A stretch of 64,000 nucleotides of DNA, taken from an uncultured Bacilli bacterium (GTDB lineage: Bacteria > Bacillota_I > Bacilli_A > RF39 > UBA660). Shown piece after piece: positions 14,891 through 22,684 of the stretch. The stretch's first letter is position 1. Each line of letters opens with the position of its first letter. The stretch lies in the NCBI GenBank assembly GCA_934183165.1, contig CAKPRZ010000003.1, forward strand, positions 104,915 to 168,914, in the 5' to 3' direction. The translations under genes and the position numbers were made by a program. The notes beneath the pieces were generated by a model. That model saw only the letters and a list, made by a program, of their open reading frames with translations, was not told where the DNA came from and ran no database searches.

Positions 14891-15965
14891 ATGATATATG
14901 TGAAGAAGATTTCAATATATATCTGTAAGCTTGATTTCCAGTTGTTATTATAAACCAAGATTCATCTTCTTTATTTAGTTCGTAGAATAATATTGGAACT
15001 CTTAATTCTTCTTCAATATTAATCAGATCTTCAAATTCTTTTACTTCAATAATTTTTAATCCAAACAAATCCGGTTTAGTAGTAACTTCAGCAATTATGT
15101 CACCATATCCTTTTAAAATACGTTTTTGTTGTACTATATATTGAGAAACATTTGTTATTTTAAATAATTTATATAAAGAAATTCCACATATTGGTGCTGA
15201 AATCAATAAAAGTATTACTGCTCCTACTAAAAGTACATAATTTACATTTCTAGTACCAACAATATTTCTAGTAATATTATTATTTGTAGGTGTAGCACCA
15301 CTAATATTAATATCTGTTACCGCTTTATTAAGAGGCATAACAAGTGTAACGTTTTTCTTATCACTTATACTTTTGTCAACATTTTCAACTTTAGCGGTAT
15401 TACCTAAATTAATATTGATTGTTAGTTTGGTATCTGCAACCACTCCATATTCATCTTTAAATTGTTTAGCCAAGTTATCATATTTTAAATAATCTATTTT
15501 GATTTTATCATTAATTCTTATTCCATTCGTGTTCTTTTTTGTTTCGCTTTTTGTTGGTTTAACAGTGTAATTTTTGCTCCAAAGTTCTGATGTCGTACCA
15601 CTCAATTCATAATCACTACTTATTGTAGCTGTTACATTATAATAATAATTTGAACTAGCTGGTTTAGAAGAATTAAATAAATAGCTAAAATCAACATCTA
15701 TATAATCAATAATATTAGAAATATATTTTTTATCTTTATCTAAGTACTTTCTATCATAAAATCTATTTGGTTTTAGATAAACTTTATAATCAACAGTAGT
15801 GTTGGAATTATAACTAACTAATAATTCTTGGGAGTCAGGGGACTTTTTAAAGCAATCAAAAATTATCCATAGTGACATTACCAATACTACTAGTGACACT
15901 GTAATATAAACAATTTTCAAAAGTTTTTGCACAGAAACTTGTTTTTCCTTCTCACTCATCTTCAT
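14889..15965 (-). CDS. DUF5305 membrane protein next to a SipW-like peptidase
   Basis: About 356-358 residues; the second ATG (15959) has better spacing from AAGGGTGA than the first. One N-terminal membrane helix (~residues 15-37) and one near residue 245-265 frame an extracellular beta-rich domain, with LLVSYNSNTTVDYKVYLKPN and YYYNVTATISSDYELSGTTS typical of DUF5305. The inside tail is ~95 residues (IAEVTTKPDLFGLKIIEVKE), ending with a segment like regulatory domains seen in this family. DUF5305 genes commonly accompany SipW-type signal peptidases and their secreted substrates. The two genes are nine bases apart. Confidence 0.75.
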   Translation of the reverse strand: MKMSEKEKQVSVQKLLKIVYITVSLVVLVMSLWIIFDCFKKSPDSQELLVSYNSNTTVDYKVYLKPNRFYDRKYLDKDKKYISNIIDYIDVDFSYLFNSSKPASSNYYYNVTATISSDYELSGTTSELWSKNYTVKPTKSETKKNTNGIRINDKIKIDYLKYDNLAKQFKDEYGVVADTKLTININLGNTAKVENVDKSISDKKNVTLVMPLNKAVTDINISGATPTNNNITRNIVGTRNVNYVLLVGAVILLLISAPICGISLYKLFKITNVSQYIVQQKRILKGYGDIIAEVTTKPDLFGLKIIEVKEFEDLINIEEELRVPILFYELNKEDESWFIITTGNQAYRYILKSSSHIS

Positions 15966-15974
15966 TCACCCTTT

Positions 15975-17132
15975 TTATCTTTTCAATAATTCATTAACCA
16001 AAACAGATGGATATCCAATATAAGGAATCATAAACTTGACAGTTCCAATAACATCTTCATCTGTTATAATCCAAGGATCTTCATTATTATTGTTATCTCC
16101 TTTAGTTACTATTTGTAATTTTCCATTAACGGTTTTAATACTTACTATTCTATGAATAACAAGTCTTCCTTCCTTACTATAATATAGTATAGTACCTTTT
16201 TTCAACTTTTTCAAACCTTTATCGCCAATTTTTTCGATAATAACCGCGTCTCCTCTAGAAAATTTAGGAAGCATACTATCTGAAAGAACTGCGATTGGCT
16301 GATATTTAAACATTCCTCCTATAAAGCATACAATCAATACTAGCAAAATAACAAAAGGAAAATATGATACTATGCTTTCTTTTTTTAACTGTCTCCTATT
16401 ATATGTCCTTGCTGATTTCATATCAACATAGTTAACATATAAAACAACTATAACAACTAAAATTATATCCATCATTGATTTTACTAGCCAGTTGATTGAT
16501 GGAAAAATTGGTAGTAAAAAGGTTAATAAGCTAATTACTCCTCTATATATAGTTGATGGTACATTTCCTGATACAACCGTTAAATATGTAAATAAGCAGT
16601 TAGAAACAACTAAAGGAATTATTGTTTGACTAACATATTTGAAAAAGTCAACATTGTTTGTAAAATTACTACTAAAATTCCAAAAATCAATTTCACTTGC
16701 TATAAATATAAGAGTAATTAATACTAAATATTTTGTATCACTAGGCGACAATTTAGTCATATTGGTTCTTACATATTCCTGAAAACCTATTATTATAACA
16801 AAGGCCCAAAGATTTTGAAGCATTGGTAATAATTCATGTGAATAAGGGCTTCTCTCATATCCAAATATTAATCCCAATGAGAAGTAAAGCATACAATATA
16901 TAATCATAATAATGATTACACTTTGTGTTATATCGACTTTACTACGCATTTTTTTATTTGATTCATTTCTAGCCAATAAATAAGATAAAATTGCGGTAAA
17001 TAGCCAAAAAAGTGGATTTAAAACATTAATATATTTACCTGCTGGAACAATTTTATAAACAAAAACTCTAATAACTAAAAATGATATTAATAATGCATAT
17101 AATGTTATAGCTTTTTTACTTAAGTATCGCAT
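15975..17132 (-). CDS. ER/archaeal-type signal peptidase I (SipW-like) with multi-TM N-terminus
   Basis: 385 residues. The C-terminal peptidase domain has LSDSMLPKFSRGDAVIIEKI (catalytic Ser), RLVIHRIVSIK (His in place of Lys, the S26B/SipW hallmark) and VTKGDNNNNEDPWIITDEDV (conserved Asp). Classical SipW has about 190 residues with two membrane helices; here about eight hydrophobic segments (residues 8-270) come first, so it is an enlarged version. Such enzymes process specialised secreted proteins in biofilm or spore surfaces. It is followed directly by DUF5305 and then spoIVA. The substrate is not evident in this window. Confidence 0.8.
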   Translation of the reverse strand: MRYLSKKAITLYALLISFLVIRVFVYKIVPAGKYINVLNPLFWLFTAILSYLLARNESNKKMRSKVDITQSVIIIMIIYCMLYFSLGLIFGYERSPYSHELLPMLQNLWAFVIIIGFQEYVRTNMTKLSPSDTKYLVLITLIFIASEIDFWNFSSNFTNNVDFFKYVSQTIIPLVVSNCLFTYLTVVSGNVPSTIYRGVISLLTFLLPIFPSINWLVKSMMDIILVVIVVLYVNYVDMKSARTYNRRQLKKESIVSYFPFVILLVLIVCFIGGMFKYQPIAVLSDSMLPKFSRGDAVIIEKIGDKGLKKLKKGTILYYSKEGRLVIHRIVSIKTVNGKLQIVTKGDNNNNEDPWIITDEDVIGTVKFMIPYIGYPSVLVNELLKR

Positions 17133-17197
17133 AAAACCAATCCCTTATTATATATAATTATATCATTTTTATATACAAAAAAAAAGATAATTCTTTT

Positions 17198-17437
17198 TTA
17201 TTTTATCATCTTATCAATATCAGGCACTTTATTGTTTAATATTGTACTTATAATTTTATCAGATTTTTCTTTATCAACACTTTTTCCCGTTATTTCACTT
17301 ATTTCATTTATTAAATCTCTTAAGGTGTTTTCATCCCTCATATCTGATTTTTGCAATTTCGATGCTAAAGATAGAATTGTGTTTTTATCTACATTAGTCT
17401 TTTTTTCAATTTTTTTAAATAGTGAATCTCCAAACAT
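17198..17437 (-). CDS. Stage VI sporulation protein F-like
   Basis: 79 residues, ATG after AGGAGG. The start MFGDSLFKKIEKKTNVDKNT and the following ILSLASKLQKSDMRDENTLR, ISEITGKSVDKEKSDKI match the SpoVIF (YjcC) family, small coat-related proteins made late in sporulation. Length agrees. It lies between der and the SipW-like gene, adding to the sporulation cluster here. Confidence 0.8.
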   Translation of the reverse strand: MFGDSLFKKIEKKTNVDKNTILSLASKLQKSDMRDENTLRDLINEISEITGKSVDKEKSDKIISTILNNKVPDIDKMIK

Positions 17438-17483
17438 AAAAAACCTCCTACATAATTATATGTAAGAGTTTTTATTTTGATAA

Positions 17484-18791
17484 TTATTCACTTCTATTTT
17501 TAAATTGAAGTATTATTGGAGTGCCTTCAAAATCAAAGGATTCACGTAGTTTATTTTCTAGATATCTATGATATGAGAAATGTACTAATCCTTTACTATT
17601 AACATGGAAAGTAAATTTCGGAGGTTTAGTGCCTGATTGATTAACAAAATAAATTTTTAGTCTCCTTCCTTTATAAGTAGGAGGTAGGTTCATCATATAG
17701 GCTTCATTAATAACTTCATTTAAAACGCTTGTCTTTATTTCTCTTTTTATATTTTCACTAACTTTTAATATTTCTGGCATCAAAGTATGAATTCTTTTTT
17801 TAGTTAAAGCTGATGTAAATACAACTGGAACATAGCTTAAAAATTGAAATTCATTTCTTATTATTTTCAAATATTCTTTAATTGATTTATCAGATACCCT
17901 ATCCCATTTATTAACAACAATTATAAGTCCTTTACCTTTTTCTAAGACATATCCAGCAATATGTTTATCATGTTCTATTATCCCTTCTTCAGCATTAACT
18001 ACAAGGAGACAAATATCACTTCTATCTATTGCTTTCATGCTACGTAAAAGACTATACTTTTCTACGCTTTCATATATTTTTCCTTTTTTTCGCATACCAG
18101 CAGTATCAATAACTACAAATTCTTCATTATTATATTTTAAAACAGTATCTATTGCATCTCTAGTAGTACCAGCTATATCACTAACTATTACACGTTCTTG
18201 ATTTAATAATGCATTTATTAAACTGCTTTTTCCGACATTAGGTCTACCAACCACAGAAAACTTTAGTCTAGTATCTTCTTCTTGATAATTTTTATTATGA
18301 TCAAAATTATCAACAATTGCATCTAATAATTCAATAAAGCCAGTTCCTTGTTCTCCACTTATTTCAAAATACTGATCAAATCCCAATTCATAAAAATCAT
18401 AAATATGGTCTCTAGCTTTTTTACTATCAACTTTATTAATAACTACAATTACTTTCTTATTACTTTTCTTTAACATATCTCTAATAACGTAGTCATTAGG
18501 ATTTATTCCCTCTTTTCCATCTACAACGAATAACACAACATCAGATTCATCAATAGCAACAGAAGCTTGCATTTTTATTTCATCATTAAAATCTTCTTTA
18601 GAATCATCAATTCCCCCAGTATCAATTATATTAAATCTATAATTTCCATAGCTAGCTTCACTATAAATTCTATCTCTTGTTACTCCTGGAGTATCTTCTA
18701 TTATAGATAATTTTTGACCCACTAATTTATTAAAAAGTGTACTTTTTCCCACATTTGGATGTCCAACTAATGCTACAGTAGGTAATTTCAT
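17484..18791 (-). CDS. der: Ribosome assembly GTPase Der (EngA)
   Basis: 435 residues with two G domains and a C-terminal KH-like domain. G domain 1: GHPNVGKSTLFNKLVG, DTGG, NKVD; G domain 2: GRPNVGKSSLINALLN, DTAGMRKKGKI, NKWD. The C-terminus (PPTYKGRRLKIYFVNQSGTK and PPKFTFHVN) is standard. Der is needed for 50S subunit maturation. ATG at 18791 lies after GGAGGGATAGAT. It precedes the SpoVIF-like gene; the der-to-spoIVA order is old in Bacilli. Confidence 0.97.
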   Translation of the reverse strand: MKLPTVALVGHPNVGKSTLFNKLVGQKLSIIEDTPGVTRDRIYSEASYGNYRFNIIDTGGIDDSKEDFNDEIKMQASVAIDESDVVLFVVDGKEGINPNDYVIRDMLKKSNKKVIVVINKVDSKKARDHIYDFYELGFDQYFEISGEQGTGFIELLDAIVDNFDHNKNYQEEDTRLKFSVVGRPNVGKSSLINALLNQERVIVSDIAGTTRDAIDTVLKYNNEEFVVIDTAGMRKKGKIYESVEKYSLLRSMKAIDRSDICLLVVNAEEGIIEHDKHIAGYVLEKGKGLIIVVNKWDRVSDKSIKEYLKIIRNEFQFLSYVPVVFTSALTKKRIHTLMPEILKVSENIKREIKTSVLNEVINEAYMMNLPPTYKGRRLKIYFVNQSGTKPPKFTFHVNSKGLVHFSYHRYLENKLRESFDFEGTPIILQFKNRSE

Positions 18792-18824
18792 ATCTATCCC
18801 TCCTCTTTTTCTATTGTATTATAA

Positions 18825-18853
18825 CAAAAAAAACAGTTTATTTAAACTGTTTT
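18825..18853 (-). terminator. Terminator upstream of der
   Basis: AAAACAGTTTA (18830-18840) pairs with TAAACTGTTTT (18843-18853), then an eight-T run on the minus strand. It ends the transcript of the 127-residue gene at 18864. Confidence 0.85.
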
Positions 18854-18863
18854 ATACAATTTA

Positions 18864-19247
18864 TTAATTATCTATTCTATCTTCCAAGAATTCTTCTTTT
18901 TCCATATTAGCTGATGGATTATTTATTAAGTTATTAAATTCACTTAACAATCTTTCATTTTCAATAGAAGCATTATCGTATTTAGATCTAGCACTATCTA
19001 AAATTTCTTCTTTTCTTCTTTCGATTAGTGTATTAACTTCTAAAATTTTCTTTGAAAGATCTGCATTATTATCAAGTAGCGAATTTGTTTCTTCCACAAT
19101 TTTTGAATAATCATCATATTCACTACCTAATACTTTTGTTAAAGGTAAATTATTAACAATTTCTGTTAAATGTTCATCATAAGATGTATTATTGTCATCA
19201 AATCCATTTATTACTTCTTCAGAAACATTATCATCAATTACTTCCAT
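18864..19247 (-). CDS. Acidic hypothetical protein
   Basis: 127 residues, acidic and strongly helical (VEETNSLLDNNADLSKKILE, LIERRKEEILDSARSKYDNA), with no signal peptide or membrane helix. ATG at 19247 follows GGAGGATATAT. No family recognised. It lies alone between der and another unknown gene and has its own terminator. Confidence 0.6.
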   Translation of the reverse strand: MEVIDDNVSEEVINGFDDNNTSYDEHLTEIVNNLPLTKVLGSEYDDYSKIVEETNSLLDNNADLSKKILEVNTLIERRKEEILDSARSKYDNASIENERLLSEFNNLINNPSANMEKEEFLEDRIDN

Positions 19248-19348
19248 ATATATCCTCCATTATTCTTTTTTATAAATGTATAAGGAAATCTAGCATTCCT
19301 ATTATTACAATAAGATTATACTATAGTTTTAAAAATTTAACAAACATT

Positions 19349-19804
19349 TTAAGTAACTCTTACTAAATTTTTTTTATTCTTAAATTTTTCATCATATATT
19401 ATATCAACGAATTCAATACACTTATTTAAATCATCAATATTACTAACTTTAATATAATAAAAATCGTCACAATAATATATTCCTTTCAATCCTAAAAAAG
19501 CCTCAAACTCTTTTGATTTACAGTAAAAATTATCATCATAAATAATTTTTATTTTTAAGTCGATATCTTTTATTGAAATAAATGTATCTATTCTTTTTAT
19601 CTTTATATTAAATCCTGCATTTTTATCAACCACAATTTTTACATCATATAATCCATTTAACACTTTATCAAAACGGTCTTTAATTTCTAAAAAAATTTTT
19701 TTTAACAATTTTTCTAACTCTTTTTCACTCTTTACATCATATTTATTGGCAATAACATTGTTTACATAAACCTCATAAGTTTCCTCATCAATAAAAAACT
19801 TCAT
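19349..19804 (-). CDS. Hypothetical protein, 151 aa
   Basis: Starts MKFFIDEETYEVYVNNVIAN; alternates beta strands and charged helices (KSEKELEKLLKKIFLEIKDR) and is rich in Lys, Asp and Tyr. No catalytic motif or membrane segment is visible. It lies downstream of engB, with a terminator between. The layout resembles small sporulation or ribosome-linked proteins of unknown role, but I do not recognise a family. Confidence 0.6.
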   Translation of the reverse strand: MKFFIDEETYEVYVNNVIANKYDVKSEKELEKLLKKIFLEIKDRFDKVLNGLYDVKIVVDKNAGFNIKIKRIDTFISIKDIDLKIKIIYDDNFYCKSKEFEAFLGLKGIYYCDDFYYIKVSNIDDLNKCIEFVDIIYDEKFKNKKNLVRVT

Positions 19805-19835
19805 CTAATCACCTATGATATAGTATGTTTTTCCA

Positions 19836-19871
19836 CAAAAAAAGACTTAAATTTCTTCTGTTATTAAGTCT
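19836..19871 (-). terminator. Terminator overlapping the engB stop
   Basis: AGACTTAA (19843-19850) pairs with TTAAGTCT (19864-19871), with seven T following on the minus strand. The 5' arm encodes part of the C-terminal LITEEI of EngB, so the terminator is built into the gene end. Confidence 0.75.
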
Positions 19872-20440
19872 TCTATTAAATTTGTAATTTGTTCTTTTCC
19901 CATTTTTGATACACTTGAGAACAAAACTATATTATCCCCAACCACAACATCAAGGGTATCTTTTAAGACTTTGTAATTTTTGTCTTTTTTACTACTTCCA
20001 ACTTTATCTACTTTTGTTGCAATTATAGTAACTGGAATATTATAATACTTCAAAAAGTTATACATAAGTAAGTCATCTTCACTAGGCTTATGTCTAAAAT
20101 CAACTAGTAAAAATACTCTTTTTAATTGATGCCTTTTCTCAATATATTCTTCTATCATAAGTCCAAATTTTTTTTGTTGGGCTTTATTTACTGCAGCATA
20201 GCCATATCCTGGGGCATCCACTAGATAAAAACTATCATTTACTAAATAAAAATTCAGTGTTTGTGTTTTACCGGGAACCGCTGAAGTTCTAGCAAGGTTC
20301 TTTCTATTGATAATTGTATTGATAAAACTACTCTTACCAACATTACTTCTTCCTATCATTAAAAACTCTGGTAAATTGTTTTCAGGATACTGACTACGTC
20401 TAACAGCAACGATATCTAATTCAGATGAATTAATTTTCAT
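19847..20440 (-). CDS. engB: Ribosome assembly GTPase EngB (YsxC)
   Basis: 197 residues, the usual size. Motifs: GRSNVGKSSFINTIINRKN (P-loop), TSAVPGKTQTLNF (switch I), LVDAPGYGYA (G3), ATKVDK (G4) and FSSVSKMG (G5). EngB is essential for late 50S assembly. The 5' end overlaps the nrnA stop by 11 bases, so the two are coupled. Confidence 0.95.
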   Translation of the reverse strand: MKINSSELDIVAVRRSQYPENNLPEFLMIGRSNVGKSSFINTIINRKNLARTSAVPGKTQTLNFYLVNDSFYLVDAPGYGYAAVNKAQQKKFGLMIEEYIEKRHQLKRVFLLVDFRHKPSEDDLLMYNFLKYYNIPVTIIATKVDKVGSSKKDKNYKVLKDTLDVVVGDNIVLFSSVSKMGKEQITNLIEDLITEEI

Positions 20441-21392
20441 TATTATTCACTTCCAATTCATTAATATATGATAAACATGTATTATCTAAATCTTTTAATA
20501 GCTTATCCACATCTTCCATACTAGCAACTCTAGCACCACTTGCTAATTTATGGCCTCCACCATTATACTTTTCTGCTACCGTATTTATAACAGGTCCTCT
20601 TGAACGAATATTTATTTTAAATAATTTGTTTTTTACATCTTCAGTTACCATGACCCAAACAATAACACCTTCAATATAGTTAAAATTATTAACCATATTA
20701 CCAGCTGATCCAACATCTACACCCAACTCAACTAAAATATCATTCGTAATCTTAACATATGCAAGACCATTTTCTGTTACCTTTAAATTACTACCAATAT
20801 AACCTTGTAATTTAATTTCATTAAGAGGTCGCATATATAAATTAGAATATACTTTAGTAGCATCAAATTTATAACTCTTCATCATATCAGAAACAAGACT
20901 ATAAAGTTTACTAGAAGCATTAAACATAAATCTATTAGTATCTGATACTATACCCGTATAAATAGTTTTAGCTATATCATCATTCATCTTTAATGGAGTT
21001 TTATTAATAAGTTCTAAAACAATTTCGGAAGCACTTGAAGCGCTATCATCGATATATTCTATTTCACAAAACTTTTCAATAAATGGATGATGATCTATTT
21101 TTACTGAGCAAGCTATAAAAGTATTCCAAGAAAAATCCACTCTTTTCTTATCAGGTGTATCTACAACAATTAGCAATGCATCACTTACTTCTTCAAATTT
21201 ATCTAATTTTGGAAAATATTCAAACCTTGCACTACTACTACCCCAAGCATATACTTTTTTGCTAGGAAAAGTTAATCTTATAGAATCTCTTAATGCCAAT
21301 TGACTAGACAAAGCGTCTGGATCAGCGCCTATATGTCTAACAATTATTATATTATCATAGTTTTCAATTTGTTTATAAATCTTATCAAACAT
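20430..21392 (-). CDS. nrnA: Bifunctional oligoribonuclease/PAP phosphatase NrnA
   Basis: 320 residues of the DHH-DHHA1 family. DHH motifs: RHIGADPDALSSQLAL, LIVVDTPD, KIDHHPF; the C-terminal DHHA1 domain has NIRSRGP and YNGGGHKLASGARV (the GGGH motif). NrnA degrades nano-RNAs and pAp in organisms lacking Orn. It lies between ackA and engB on the same strand, with its ATG two bases after the ackA stop. Confidence 0.92.
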   Translation of the reverse strand: MFDKIYKQIENYDNIIIVRHIGADPDALSSQLALRDSIRLTFPSKKVYAWGSSSARFEYFPKLDKFEEVSDALLIVVDTPDKKRVDFSWNTFIACSVKIDHHPFIEKFCEIEYIDDSASSASEIVLELINKTPLKMNDDIAKTIYTGIVSDTNRFMFNASSKLYSLVSDMMKSYKFDATKVYSNLYMRPLNEIKLQGYIGSNLKVTENGLAYVKITNDILVELGVDVGSAGNMVNNFNYIEGVIVWVMVTEDVKNKLFKINIRSRGPVINTVAEKYNGGGHKLASGARVASMEDVDKLLKDLDNTCLSYINELEVNNNEN

Positions 21393-21393
21393 C

Positions 21394-22578
21394 TTATATC
21401 CTATCTATTAAATTAAGTGTATCCTCAGCAATCATTAATTCTTCATTTGTTGGAACTACATACACATCAACACTTGAATTTTTGGCACTAACTTTAGCAA
21501 ATTCTCCTTTTATGTTATTGGCTGTTGGATCTATAAATATTCCTAAACATGCTAATTTTTCTATAACTTCACTTCTAGTATCTTTACTTCTTTCTCCAAT
21601 ACCAGCAGTAAAGGCAATAACATCAACATGTCCAAGTAAAACATAATATTGAGCTATATATTTTACAATTGAATTAACATACATTTTTTGTGCTAAAATA
21701 CATCTTTCATTACCAGCTTGTATTCCATCTTCAATATCTCTCGAATCACTACTAATTCCACTAACACCTAAGAAACCAGACTTTTTATTTAAATCATCCA
21801 TAATTTCTCCAGCTGATTTTCCTTCTTTTTCCATAACGTAAGGAACCATTGAAACATCGATATCTCCACTTCTAGTACCCATCATAATTCCAGCATGAGG
21901 AGTAAATCCCATTGAAGTATCTACACATTTTCCCGCTTTTATAGCAGTTATACTTCCGCCATTACCTAAATGACAACAAATAATATTCAAATCATTTCTA
22001 CCAAGTTCTTCTGCAAGTTTTTGAGCAACATATCTATGACTTGTACCATGTGCCCCATATTTTCTTACTTGATAATCAGTATACCAATTATATGGTACTG
22101 GATATAAATAACGATCTTCTTCTATAGTTTGATGAAAAGCTGTATCAAATACAACAGCCATTGGAGTCTTTGGTAATACCTCTCTAAATGCTTTTATACA
22201 TATAGCATGTGCTGGATTATGAAGGGGTGCTAAATCACTCAAAGCAATAATATCATCCAATACTTTATCAGTAACTAAAACTGATTCTTTATATATTGAA
22301 CCACCATGAACTATTCTATGACCTATACCGTCTATTTCTTCTAGGTTACTTATAATTTCTAATTCAATTAGTTTATCCATTAATAGCTTAACAGCATCAG
22401 AATGTGTTTCCATTTCTGCTTCTTGCTTAATTTTATATTCATCATTTTTTAATGTGTAGCAAGATCCATCGATACCTATTCTTTCAAACAATCCAGATAA
22501 TAATACTTTATTACTATCCATATTAAATAAACTAAACTTTAAAGAGCTGCTACCAGCATTAATTGACATAATTTTCAT
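21394..22578 (-). CDS. ackA: Acetate kinase
   Basis: 394 residues from ATG at 22578 (AAGAAGGAATAGT ahead); an earlier in-frame start at 22611 is not supported. Motifs: MSINAGSSSLKFSLF, HRIVHGG, VFDTAFHQT, GAHGTSHRYV, CHLGNGGSI and FTAGIGERS. It makes ATP from acetyl phosphate, the last step of acetate fermentation. No pta lies beside it. A phosphoketolase-type enzyme in the accessory part could also feed acetyl phosphate, though that enzyme is atypical. Confidence 0.97.
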   Translation of the reverse strand: MKIMSINAGSSSLKFSLFNMDSNKVLLSGLFERIGIDGSCYTLKNDEYKIKQEAEMETHSDAVKLLMDKLIELEIISNLEEIDGIGHRIVHGGSIYKESVLVTDKVLDDIIALSDLAPLHNPAHAICIKAFREVLPKTPMAVVFDTAFHQTIEEDRYLYPVPYNWYTDYQVRKYGAHGTSHRYVAQKLAEELGRNDLNIICCHLGNGGSITAIKAGKCVDTSMGFTPHAGIMMGTRSGDIDVSMVPYVMEKEGKSAGEIMDDLNKKSGFLGVSGISSDSRDIEDGIQAGNERCILAQKMYVNSIVKYIAQYYVLLGHVDVIAFTAGIGERSKDTRSEVIEKLACLGIFIDPTANNIKGEFAKVSAKNSSVDVYVVPTNEELMIAEDTLNLIDRI

Positions 22579-22654
22579 ACTATTCCTTCTTTCTATTCCA
22601 TATTCTATCATATATTTAAAAGTTTATAAAGAAAAAATTGTTTTTAAAAAATTA

Positions 22655-22684
22655 TAAAAAAAGAATTCTGAATTAAGAATTCTT
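22655..22684 (-). terminator. Terminator after the sigma-factor gene
   Basis: AAGAATTC (22661-22668) pairs with GAATTCTT (22677-22684), with a T run on the minus strand. It overlaps the last codons of the sigma gene. Confidence 0.8.
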
